The notes under the pieces were generated by a model. The model worked only from the letters and a program-made list of their open reading frames with translations, was not told where the DNA came from and made no database searches. From an uncultured Corynebacterium sp. (GTDB lineage: Bacteria > Actinomycetota > Actinomycetes > Mycobacteriales > Mycobacteriaceae), in contig NZ_CAMICL010000074.1 in assembly GCF_946221105.1 (NCBI RefSeq), positions 1 through 7,049 on the forward strand: a stretch of DNA of 7,049 bases, given 5' to 3'. Numbering within the stretch: position 1 is the first letter of the stretch; each line of letters opens with the position of its first letter. Both the position numbers and the translations under genes were made by a program. Of the stretch, positions 1 through 6,276 are shown piece after piece.

Positions 1-981
1 GCCCGCAACGTCTTCCTTGCCGGCCACGCGCGTGGGGGCGGCGGGGGCCTCCTCAGCGGGGGCCTCCGGGGTCTGCGGTGCGTCGCTTTGGTCCTGCGCA
101 GCCGGCGTCTGGGCCTGCGACGCATCGGAGGCCTCGGCTGCGGACGGCTCTGCCGCCTGGATACCGTTCGAACCGCCCGTGCCGTCTGCGCCGCCCATGT
201 CGTCCGGTCCGTGCGACGGGCCCGAGCCGTTGCCCGGCTGCGGGGTCTGCTCGGACTCGCTGGACGCCTCGTCCGGCGCCTCAGTGGTCTGCGGCTGCTC
301 CGGCTGCTTCGACGGCTCCACTGCCGGAGTGCGCGTCGGCTCGGTGGCCTCCGACGGCTGCACCTCAGACCCGCCAGGTGCCGGGGTGGCCGGGGTGCTC
401 GTCTGCGCGGCGCTGCCCTCCGGCTCGCGCGGCGGGGTGCTGCCCGGCGTCTGCTGGGAGGGGGTGCGAGCGTCGGTCTGACCCGCCGGGGTCGGTTCCG
501 CTGCCGGGCTGGTGCCCTGCGGCGCTGCCATCGGGCGGGCAGAGGACGGGACAATGTTGGACGGGCGGAACACCCGCGACGGCTGCCCGGACTCTGGTGC
601 AGGAGCAACGACAGCGTGCGGCGGCAGGTAGGGGTCGTGCGCCGCGTTGTAGCCGGTGGGCACGGCGGCGCCGGCGCGCTGCTGGCCTGAGTTGCCGGAG
701 CCGGCTTGGCCTGCTGTGCCGGACCCGTGGTTGTGGTCGGCGGAGTTGACGGAGCTACGCACGGTGCGGGTGTGCGTCTGGTTCTCCGTCACCGTCGCGG
801 TTGTCGGACTCGACGTGGTGGACGTGGCGCTGGCGCCGGTGGTGCCAGCGGCTTCCGCGGTGAATCCGGCGCGGTTGTTCTGGCCGGGGGAGGAGGTGGC
901 CCAGACAGTGAACCCGACGAGGGCAGCAAGGAGTGCACCTGCGCCGATGAAGACGGCTACCCGGCGTGCTGTCCCTTCCAC
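1..981 (-). CDS. Membrane-anchored or secreted Pro/Thr/Ser/Glu-rich protein, 5' part only (runs off left edge)
   Basis: The minus strand is open from a GTG at 981-979 to the window edge, giving 327 in-frame codons without a stop. The start is supported by a strong Shine-Dalgarno (GGAGGAG, plus coordinates 987-993) five bases upstream. The protein begins with a short basic stretch (ARR, residues 5-7) followed by one hydrophobic segment, about residues 8-28, that acts as a signal anchor or uncleaved signal peptide; no lipobox is visible. Residues 29-105 are Ser/Thr/Gly/Asn-rich. Residues 107-150 form a less repetitive island (VPTGYNAAHDPYLPPHAVV, then a stretch ending SNIVPSSARP) that looks more like a conserved motif. 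From 151 onward it is low-complexity Pro/Thr/Glu/Gln/Ala/Ser, typical of a disordered wall-spanning region. I do not recognise the family, and any C-terminal domain lies outside the window. It is divergent from the DUF4259-tmk-mtrAB operon. A role at the cell envelope is inferred from the anchor and composition only. Confidence 0.8.
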   Translation of the reverse strand, partial: MEGTARRVAVFIGAGALLAALVGFTVWATSSPGQNNRAGFTAEAAGTTGASATSTTSSPTTATVTENQTHTRTVRSSVNSADHNHGSGTAGQAGSGNSGQQRAGAAVPTGYNAAHDPYLPPHAVVAPAPESGQPSRVFRPSNIVPSSARPMAAPQGTSPAAEPTPAGQTDARTPSQQTPGSTPPREPEGSAAQTSTPATPAPGGSEVQPSEATEPTRTPAVEPSKQPEQPQTTEAPDEASSESEQTPQPGNGSGPSHGPDDMGGADGTGGSNGIQAAEPSAAEASDASQAQTPAAQDQSDAPQTPEAPAEEAPAAPTRVAGKEDVAG

Positions 982-993
982 GGTGACTCCTCC

Positions 994-1017
994 CGCGGGG
1001 TCGTTTCCGGCCCCGCG
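994..1017 (-). repeat. GC-only inverted repeat in the leader of the minus-strand envelope gene
   Basis: CGCGGGG at 994-1000 and CCCCGCG at 1011-1017 are perfect 7-base inverted copies with a 10-base loop. On the minus strand the stem ends directly before the GGAGGAG ribosome binding site of the envelope gene, so any transcript starting upstream would carry a hairpin next to its ribosome binding site. No T-run follows, so it is not an intrinsic terminator. A modest effect on translation is possible but is inference. Confidence 0.5.
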
Positions 1018-1039
1018 TCACAGTTACAAATTGGTAACG
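1017..1039. promoter_or_regulatory. Candidate MtrA-type operator (GTCACAG plus GTTACA-N5-GTAACG)
   Basis: Two hexamers, GTTACA (1023-1028) and GTAACG (1034-1039), start 11 bases apart, one helical turn. Their GTTAC and GTAAC cores are also a perfect inverted pair around a 6-base centre. GTCACAG at 1017-1023 abuts the left copy. GTCACAG-type and GTAAC-type half sites in direct repeat have been reported for MtrA in mycobacteria and corynebacteria. The site lies in the AT-rich middle of the divergent region, between the envelope gene and the operon that encodes MtrA. It could serve either gene. The match is by eye from memory of the motif, so the identity of the binding protein is inferred. Confidence 0.45.
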
Positions 1040-1057
1040 TTTGGCTTTGTAGCACTG

Positions 1058-1065
1058 TTTATAGC
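1058..1065. promoter_or_regulatory. Possible -10 elements in the divergent intergenic region
   Basis: Overlapping TATA-like hexamers lie on both strands: TATAGC at 1060-1065 on the plus strand and TATAAA (1063-1058) on the minus strand. Plus-strand transcription from here would give a DUF4259 leader of about 135 bases; minus-strand transcription would start near 1050 and carry the candidate MtrA site within the leader. No convincing -35 is present at standard spacing on either strand, which is common in corynebacterial promoters. Another weak candidate for the plus strand is TATACA at 1141-1146, closer to the gene. Confidence 0.3.
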
Positions 1066-1207
1066 ACGCGAGCGGTAAATGCGGAACCCCCGCGCGGCGA
1101 GTCGTTGCGCGTTTGCCTGCCCCGCGGAAGTGTTTTGCCGTATACAGATGGGTGTAACACGTCGCGCGGGCGTCCGCTCGCGCACCATTTCTGGAAGGAG
1201 CGCCGCA

Positions 1208-1558
1208 GTGAGCACTTGGGACGAGCAGATTTTCACGGTCGACACCAACACCGACTTCCTGGACGAGCTGGTCGATCTTGATTTCGACGAGGTTTTTGAG
1301 GCGGTCCGTGATGCGGTCCTCCTCGCCGCGAAGCAGGAGCCGAGTGAGGACGAGCTGCTCAACGGCCAGGCCGCGGCGACCATCGCGGCGATCTGGGCGG
1401 GCGCGCCGTTTTCCGCCGGCGAGATCGCGGAGACCTACCCGTTTATCCGCATGCGCCCAGACGAGATGGATGAGCAGCTGGTCGAGTCCGCGGCCACAGT
1501 GCTCGAAGATGCGGACACCGAGGAGGATCTGGAGCAGTTCCTCGAGGCGCTGGCGTAA
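1208..1558 (+). CDS. Small, strongly acidic DUF4259-like protein
   Basis: This gene encodes 116 residues from a GTG at 1208. The start is chosen because GGAAGGAG (1193-1200) lies seven bases upstream and because the protein then begins STWDEQIFTVDTNTDFLDEL, which resembles the N-terminal pattern of DUF4259 proteins (a small residue, W, an aromatic, then a D-rich turn and a D-F/W-L-x-E-L helix). Extension to upstream in-frame codons would add Arg/Ala/Cys-rich sequence unlike the rest. By my count the protein has about 31 Asp/Glu against 4 Arg/Lys, so it is extremely acidic. It has no signal peptide or membrane segment and is probably a soluble helical cytoplasmic protein. Function is unknown. 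It ends four bases before tmk, so it is very likely cotranscribed as the first gene of the tmk-mtrA-mtrB-lpqB operon. The family call rests on remembered sequence pattern, not a search. Confidence 0.85.
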   Translation: MSTWDEQIFTVDTNTDFLDELVDLDFDEVFEAVRDAVLLAAKQEPSEDELLNGQAAATIAAIWAGAPFSAGEIAETYPFIRMRPDEMDEQLVESAATVLEDADTEEDLEQFLEALA

Positions 1559-1562
1559 CTGC

Positions 1563-2174
1563 ATGATTGTCGCAGTTGAAGGCATCGACGGTGCTGGCAA
1601 GAACACGCTCGTCACCGCGCTCAAAGAGCGCTTCGGCGCCGAGACCCTGGCGTTTCCCCGCTACGAGACGTCCGTGCACGCGCAGCTGGCGCAGGACGCG
1701 CTGCACGGCCGCATGGGCGACCTGACAGATTCCGCGTTCGGCATGGCCACCATGTTCGCCTTGGACAGGCATGGGGCGAAGGAGCTTCTCGACGGCTTCG
1801 CTGGCCACCGCGACCGCATCATCATCCTGGACCGCTACGTCGCCTCTAACGCGGCGTACACCAGCGCCCGCACCGGCGACGCTGCCGCGGTGAAGTGGGT
1901 GCACGACCTGGAGTTTGGGAAGCTGGGACTGCCCAAGCCGGACCTCCAGGTGCTGGTGGACACCACACCGGACGTCGCCCGCGAGCGCGCGGAGGCACGC
2001 GAAGAGCTGGACGCCACGCGCACCCGCGACCGCTACGAGCGCGACGTGGCCCTGCAGGTGGCGACCTTCCAGGCGTATGCGGAGCTGGCGGAGCAAAACT
2101 GGGTGAGCCGGTGGCTTCGCACCGCAGATCCAGCGGTTATCATGCAGGCAGTGGACGAGCTGGCGCAGCAGTAA
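1563..2174 (+). CDS. tmk: Thymidylate kinase (dTMP kinase)
   Basis: The 203-residue product phosphorylates dTMP to dTDP with ATP, in the cytoplasm, for dTTP synthesis. Visible motifs are the P-loop GIDGAGKNT at residues 7-15 with Asp9 in the place expected for Mg2+/phosphate contacts, FPRY at 31-34, LDRH at 67-70 for dTMP binding, the LDRYVASNAAY block at 89-99 with the Asp-Arg-Tyr signature, and an Arg-rich LID region at about 137-160. The length and the LDRYVASNAAY block match the actinobacterial form known from M. tuberculosis. The ATG lies four bases after the DUF4259 stop. It has only a weak ribosome binding site, so translation is probably coupled to the upstream gene. A longer frame starting at 1278 would overlap DUF4259 in another frame and is not credible. 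Its position directly before mtrA is conserved in mycobacteria and corynebacteria. Confidence 0.96.
   Translation: MIVAVEGIDGAGKNTLVTALKERFGAETLAFPRYETSVHAQLAQDALHGRMGDLTDSAFGMATMFALDRHGAKELLDGFAGHRDRIIILDRYVASNAAYTSARTGDAAAVKWVHDLEFGKLGLPKPDLQVLVDTTPDVARERAEAREELDATRTRDRYERDVALQVATFQAYAELAEQNWVSRWLRTADPAVIMQAVDELAQQ
2116..2143 (+). promoter_or_regulatory. Possible internal promoter for mtrA within the end of tmk
   Basis: TTCGCA (2116-2121) and TATCAT (2138-2143) are separated by 16 bases and match the sigma-70 type consensus at four positions in the -35 and at the key T-A....T positions in the -10. Transcription would start near 2150 and leave a leader of about 70 bases before mtrA. An internal promoter would allow mtrAB-lpqB to be expressed apart from tmk. 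Chance matches of this quality are common, so this is tentative. Confidence 0.25.
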
Positions 2175-2221
2175 AGCAGCGCAAGATAGCGGCTCAGCGC
2201 GAAAAGGATAGAGGAGGACGC

Positions 2222-2905
2222 ATGGCACCGAAGATCCTCGTGGTGGACGACGACCCGGCGATCAACGAGATGCTGACAATCGTGTTGGAGGCCGAAGGCT
2301 TCCAAACCAGCTCCGTGACGGACGGTGTTGAGGCGGTGCCTGCCTTCCGCTCGTTCGACCCGGATCTGATCCTGCTGGATCTGATGCTGCCGGGCATGAA
2401 CGGCATCGACATCTGCCGCGAGATCCGCAAGGAGTCCGCGGTTCCTGTTGTCATGCTCACCGCCAAGACGGACACGGTGGACGTCGTGCTGGGCCTGGAG
2501 TCCGGCGCGGACGACTACATCACCAAACCGTTCAAGCCGAAGGAGCTCGTCGCCCGCATCCGCGCGCGCCTGCGCCGCACCGACGAGACCCCGGCGGACG
2601 TCTTCGAGGTCGGCGACCTGACCGTGGACGTGCCGCAGCACACCGTCACCCGCGGCGACGAGGAAATCCAGCTCACCCCGCTGGAGTTCGACCTGCTGGT
2701 GGAGATGGCCCGCAAGCCCAACCAGGTGCACTCGCGCGAGGAGCTGCTGGAGTCCGTGTGGGGCTACCGCAACGCCTCCGACACCCGCCTGGTCAACGTG
2801 CACGTGCAGCGTCTGCGCTCCAAGATCGAGCACGACCCGGAAAACCCGGAGATCATCCTCACCGTCCGCGGCGTGGGCTACAAGACCGGTAAGACGGAGG
2901 TGTAG
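2222..2905 (+). CDS. mtrA: DNA-binding response regulator MtrA
   Basis: The 227-residue protein is the OmpR/PhoB-type regulator of the MtrAB two-component system. In relatives it controls cell-wall hydrolase, osmoprotection and division genes, and it is essential in M. tuberculosis. The receiver domain spans about residues 3-117, with the acidic pocket Asp9-Asp10-Asp11, phospho-acceptor Asp53 in LLDLMLPGMNG, Thr80 and Lys102 in TKPFKPKE. The stretch VVMLTAKTDTVDVVLGLESG is diagnostic of MtrA. A winged helix-turn-helix domain covers about 128-223, with the recognition helix near DTRLVNVHVQRLRSKI (187-202) and the wing RGVGYKT. GAGGAGGA at 2211-2218 supports the ATG. The gene follows tmk after 47 bases. 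It ends in GAG-GTG-TAG, and its last codons contain the Shine-Dalgarno for mtrB, so the two are translationally linked. Confidence 0.98.
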   Translation: MAPKILVVDDDPAINEMLTIVLEAEGFQTSSVTDGVEAVPAFRSFDPDLILLDLMLPGMNGIDICREIRKESAVPVVMLTAKTDTVDVVLGLESGADDYITKPFKPKELVARIRARLRRTDETPADVFEVGDLTVDVPQHTVTRGDEEIQLTPLEFDLLVEMARKPNQVHSREELLESVWGYRNASDTRLVNVHVQRLRSKIEHDPENPEIILTVRGVGYKTGKTEV

Positions 2906-2911
2906 CACCTG
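2896..2911 (+). promoter_or_regulatory. mtrB ribosome binding site that points to a CTG start codon
   Basis: GGAGG (2896-2900) is the only good Shine-Dalgarno before mtrB and sits inside the final codons of mtrA. The in-frame codon eight bases downstream is CTG at 2909-2911. The next canonical start, GTG at 2939-2941, is 38 bases from GGAGG and has no purine-rich element of its own. In the interval the only other near-start codon is ATA at 2918-2920, 17 bases away. The spacing therefore favours CTG. Confidence 0.6.
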
Positions 2912-4570
2912 GACGCCATACGTCGTGTCGGCGACCGGGTGCGGCACGCCTGGTCCACGAAGCTGCAGGTGCGCTTCGTGGGCACGGTGCTGCTGGTGTC
3001 CACGGTCGTGATGTCTGTGCTTGGTTTCGCGCTGGCGTCTGTTGTCACGGACCGCATCACCGCGGCCAAGATCGAAACCGCCAGTGTGGAAATTGAGCGC
3101 GCCCGCTCGACCGTGGAGTACCAGCTGGCTAACTCCGGGTCCTCTGCCTCCCTGCAGGCGCGCCTGAACTCGGCGCGCGCCGGGTTGACGCAGCGCGCGC
3201 AAGAAAGCGGCGACTCCGCCAGTTTCTACGAGCCGGTGCTGGTGGTCGAAGCCCCGAACGGGTCGGTGACGTCCTCGCCGGAGGCGTACCAAATTCCGAA
3301 GCGGCTGGGCGACTACGTCACGGACGGCAACGTGGCCTACCAGTTCGCCACCGTGGAGCGCCCGGACGGTTCGGCCTACGACGCGCTGATCGTGGGCACA
3401 CCGACCAACGCCGACATCCCCAACCTTCGCCTCTACCTGGTGATGAACATGGAGAGCGAAGTCTCCACCGTGGCGCTCATGCGCGGCATTTTGGCGTCCG
3501 CCGCCGTGATCGTCGTCGTGCTGCTGATGGGCATTTCCTGGCTGGCGTCCCAGCAGATCGTCGCGCCGGTGCGCTCCGCCTCCCGCACCGCGCAGCGTTT
3601 CGCGTCCGGCCACTTGCGGGAGCGGATGCCTGTCGACGGCGAGGACGAGATGGCCGTGCTCGCCATGTCTTTCAACGACATGGCGGACACCTTAAGCAAG
3701 CAGATTGCCAACCTGGAGGAGTACGGCTCGCTGCAGCGCCAGTTCACCTCCGACGTCTCGCACGAGCTGCGCACCCCGCTGACCACGGTGCGCATGGCGG
3801 CGGACCTCATCGCCGCGAACGAGGACTCGCTGGAGCCGGCGACCAAGCGCGCTTCGGAGCTGATGACCAGCGAGCTGGACCGCTTCGAGGCGCTGCTCAA
3901 CGACCTGTTGGAGATTTCCCGCCACGACGCCGGCGTGGCCGAACTGTCCTCGGCGAACGTGGATGCGCGCCAGCCGGTGGAGTCCGCCTGGCAGCAAACC
4001 CAGCACCTTGCTGAGGAGCTGGACGTGGACGTCATCTTCGACATCCCGGACGAGCCGCAGACGCTGGAGGGCGACGCCCGCCGCATCGAGCGTGTGGTGC
4101 GAAACCTCATCGCGAACGCCATCGACCACTCGGAAGGCAACCCGGTCACCGTGCGCATGCGCTCCAACGAGGAGGCGGTGGCAATCACGGTCACCGACGG
4201 CGGCGTGGGCCTGAAAACTGGCGAGGAAGATCTGGTGTTCAACCGTTTCTGGCGCGCCGACAAGTCCCGCAAGCGCCACTCCGGCGGCACCGGGCTGGGC
4301 CTGGCGATTGCCCGCGAAGACGCGCAGCTGCACGGCGGCACGCTCGACGCGATCGGCGAATTCGGGGTGGGCTCGCAGTTCCGCCTGGTGCTGCCGCGGC
4401 ACCCGGAATCCGGGTTCACTGAAGCCCCGCTTCCGCTCGAGGCGCCGCGCGCCGCAGAAACAGCGGAACCACGTGAAGGCGCGGACCACTCTGCCGACAG
4501 CGATGAAGGATTCGGCGGGGAAGGCGGAGCCGTCGATAAGCGAGTGCCCCAGGAGGACACCGATGCGTAA
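2909..4570 (+). CDS. mtrB: Sensor histidine kinase MtrB
   Basis: Membrane sensor kinase that phosphorylates MtrA. With the proposed CTG start it has 553 residues; the conservative GTG start at 2939 gives 543. The CTG form restores a basic N-terminal segment (DAIRRVGDRVRHAWSTKLQ) before the first membrane helix, a layout usual for the family. From the CTG: transmembrane helix 1 at about 24-47, an extracytoplasmic sensor region to about 193, transmembrane helix 2 at about 194-213, HAMP at about 214-267, then the H-box SDVSHELRTPL with phospho-accepting His285. The ATP-binding domain shows the N-box (Asn399 and Asn403 in NLIANAIDH), G1 (Asp430 in TDGGVGL), F-box (FNRFWRAD, about 444-451) and G2 (GGTGLGLAI, about 459-467). 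After about 500 comes an acidic, low-complexity tail rich in Glu, Ala, Pro and Gly. All kinase motifs are intact. The end overlaps lpqB by eight bases. Family assignment is firm; the start is inferred. Confidence 0.95.
   Translation: MDAIRRVGDRVRHAWSTKLQVRFVGTVLLVSTVVMSVLGFALASVVTDRITAAKIETASVEIERARSTVEYQLANSGSSASLQARLNSARAGLTQRAQESGDSASFYEPVLVVEAPNGSVTSSPEAYQIPKRLGDYVTDGNVAYQFATVERPDGSAYDALIVGTPTNADIPNLRLYLVMNMESEVSTVALMRGILASAAVIVVVLLMGISWLASQQIVAPVRSASRTAQRFASGHLRERMPVDGEDEMAVLAMSFNDMADTLSKQIANLEEYGSLQRQFTSDVSHELRTPLTTVRMAADLIAANEDSLEPATKRASELMTSELDRFEALLNDLLEISRHDAGVAELSSANVDARQPVESAWQQTQHLAEELDVDVIFDIPDEPQTLEGDARRIERVVRNLIANAIDHSEGNPVTVRMRSNEEAVAITVTDGGVGLKTGEEDLVFNRFWRADKSRKRHSGGTGLGLAIAREDAQLHGGTLDAIGEFGVGSQFRLVLPRHPESGFTEAPLPLEAPRAAETAEPREGADHSADSDEGFGGEGGAVDKRVPQEDTDA
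4551..4556 (+). promoter_or_regulatory. lpqB ribosome binding site inside mtrB
   Basis: AGGAGG lies six bases before the lpqB ATG at 4563 and within the last codons of mtrB. Together with the ATG/TAA overlap at 4563-4570 it fixes the lpqB start and implies translational coupling of the two genes. Confidence 0.85.
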
Positions 4571-6266
4571 AACCCTTGCCTGCCTCACAGTTGCGCTGAC
4601 TGCGCTGACCACTAGCTGCGCCTCGCTGCCCACGAACTCCGCGCCCCACGTCATCCGCTCCTTCGCCCCCGAGGAGACCGAAACGCAGGAAGCAGGCCCG
4701 AAGGAAGGGCAAGAACCGGACCTTCTGCTGCGCGATTTTTACCACGCATCCGCCACACCGGACGCCGACTACGAGACTGCGCGCGCCTACCTCACCGAGG
4801 GTGCCTCGGCGGCGTGGGACCCGGGTAAGCAAAGGCTCGTGGTGGACAGCATCGGCATGACAACCTTGCCCGGATCCTCGGTGGGGCAGCGCAGTTACTC
4901 GGTGCACGGCCAGGTGGTTGGCACGGTGCGCTCCGGTGGTTCCTACACGCCGGAGCGGGGCGATTACGAGGCCACCATCGACATGGAGATGGTCGACGGG
5001 CAGTGGCGCATCTCCTCGCTTCCAGAAGGCGTGGTGTTCGAGCGGACGGAGCTGCGCAACCAGTACCAGCCGTATAACCTGTACTTCTTCGACCAGGACG
5101 ATCAGGAACTGGTCACGGACCGCCGTTGGGTGCACTCTCGGCGCGAAACCCTGGCCAGCGACCTGATCGGCCTGCTCATGGAAGGCCCTTCTGAGCGGCT
5201 GCGCCCGGCGCTGACCGGTTCGTTGCCGTCGAGCGTGACGTACACGGGCGAGCAGGACGGCGCGTACACCTTCAGCGGTTTCGCGGGTGTGGGTGAACAA
5301 GAGCGCGCCCGCTTCGCTGCCCAAGTGGTGTGGACGCTGGCGTCCGCAGGCGTCACCGGCCCGTACGTGCTTGAGGCCGACGGGCAACCGCTTCTCGACG
5401 GCACCACCGCCCTGGACACCGACGACTTCATCGCGGCCAGTCCGCTGGTGGAGACAGTCGGGGAGACCAAGCTCTACGCCCTGTCCAACGGCAAAGTTGT
5501 GCGCGTGGACGAGCGCTCCACGCAGCCGGTGGAAGGCAGCCTCGGCGCGGCCAGCGACGTTTCTTCTGCGGACATCGCCGGCGGCGGCGAGTGGGCCGCC
5601 ATCTTTGGCAAACCCGGCGACGACGAGGACGACGTCTTCCGCGTGGGAACCTTCGACGGCTCCGAAGCCGAAGTCATGCGTGCGGGCACATTCACCCGCC
5701 CCTCGTTCGAACCCGAAGCCGCGGCGGTGTGGACGGTGGTCGACGGCAAACGGATCCTGCGCACCGTGCAGTCCGCGGCCACCGGCAACCTGACCACAGG
5801 CGAGGTCAAGGTCGAACTGCCCAAGGGCGTGGACGGCAACATCTCGGTGCTGCGCCTGTCCCGCACCGGAACCCGGGTGGTGATGGTCATCGACGGCAGC
5901 CTCTACACCGGCATCGTGCGCCGCGAAGCCTCGGGCGGGCGCTCCATTGTCAACGTCTACGAGTACGCGCAAGAACTGGCCGGCAGCGTGATATCCGCGG
6001 ACTGGCGCCCGGATGGATCCCTGCTGGTGGGCACGACCTCCACCACGCCCGTGATGCGCGTGGAGCAGGACGGCTCCTCCATGACCGCGATGTCCGCCGG
6101 CAACATCTCGGCGCCGGTGGTGGCCGTGGCGGCGTCGCCGAGCACCCTGTACGTCACCGACGCCAACGCGCTTTTGCAGGTGCCGGCCTCCGGCGCGGAC
6201 AACCCGATCTGGCGAGAGGTGCCGGGCCTGGAAGGCGTGCGCGCGCTGCCGATCACTTCGCGCTAG
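4563..6266 (+). CDS. lpqB: MtrAB-associated lipoprotein LpqB
   Basis: The 567-residue envelope lipoprotein is known in mycobacteria to interact with the extracellular part of MtrB and to affect MtrA phosphorylation and cell-wall properties. Residues 1-18 are a signal peptide (MRK, then a hydrophobic core) ending in a lipobox with Cys19 as the lipidated residue. The lipobox reads TTSC, so Thr rather than the usual Leu is at -3, a tolerated but less common form. An N-terminal LpqB domain covers about 45-165, a GerMN-type domain about 195-290 (LIGLLMEGPSERLRPALTGS is typical), and a beta-propeller-like region about 295-560 with repeated aspartate-rich turns and WRPDGSLLVG near 481-490. The start overlaps the mtrB stop by eight bases and has a good ribosome binding site. 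The length is near that of the family, and no truncation or frameshift is visible. Confidence 0.96.
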   Translation: MRKTLACLTVALTALTTSCASLPTNSAPHVIRSFAPEETETQEAGPKEGQEPDLLLRDFYHASATPDADYETARAYLTEGASAAWDPGKQRLVVDSIGMTTLPGSSVGQRSYSVHGQVVGTVRSGGSYTPERGDYEATIDMEMVDGQWRISSLPEGVVFERTELRNQYQPYNLYFFDQDDQELVTDRRWVHSRRETLASDLIGLLMEGPSERLRPALTGSLPSSVTYTGEQDGAYTFSGFAGVGEQERARFAAQVVWTLASAGVTGPYVLEADGQPLLDGTTALDTDDFIAASPLVETVGETKLYALSNGKVVRVDERSTQPVEGSLGAASDVSSADIAGGGEWAAIFGKPGDDEDDVFRVGTFDGSEAEVMRAGTFTRPSFEPEAAAVWTVVDGKRILRTVQSAATGNLTTGEVKVELPKGVDGNISVLRLSRTGTRVVMVIDGSLYTGIVRREASGGRSIVNVYEYAQELAGSVISADWRPDGSLLVGTTSTTPVMRVEQDGSSMTAMSAGNISAPVVAVAASPSTLYVTDANALLQVPASGADNPIWREVPGLEGVRALPITSR

Positions 6267-6276
6267 CCTTGCCCGC
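6264..6276 (+). promoter_or_regulatory. Possible leaderless promoter for the comF-like gene
   Basis: TAGCCT (6264-6269) fits the actinobacterial TANNNT -10 pattern, and its T-A-G is also the lpqB stop codon. The ATG at 6277 follows after seven bases, the spacing expected when transcription begins on the start codon itself. There is no Shine-Dalgarno between lpqB and this ATG, unlike mtrA, mtrB and lpqB, which each have a strong one. Leaderless mRNAs are common in corynebacteria and mycobacteria. The motif is short and could be chance. Confidence 0.35.

Noticed and set aside
17..749. Several plus-strand open frames at the left end
   Set aside because: They are Arg/Ala/Gly/Cys/Ser-rich shadows of the minus-strand Pro/Thr/Glu-rich gene, which has a proper start, ribosome binding site and signal anchor.
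1278..1562. N-terminal extension of tmk
   Set aside because: The added sequence is Arg/Ser-rich and out of frame over the DUF4259 gene; the ATG at 1563 places the P-loop at the normal distance from the N-terminus.
755..1624. Minus-strand open frame spanning the divergent region and DUF4259
   Set aside because: It crosses the intergenic region and overlaps the recognised genes on both sides in non-coding frames; its sequence is Arg/His-rich without motifs.
2033..3613. Long open frame on the minus strand (526 codons) across tmk, mtrA and mtrB
   Set aside because: It lies antisense to three clearly recognised genes, is His/Arg/Gly/Val-rich as expected of a GC-rich shadow frame, and shows no family motif or ribosome binding site.
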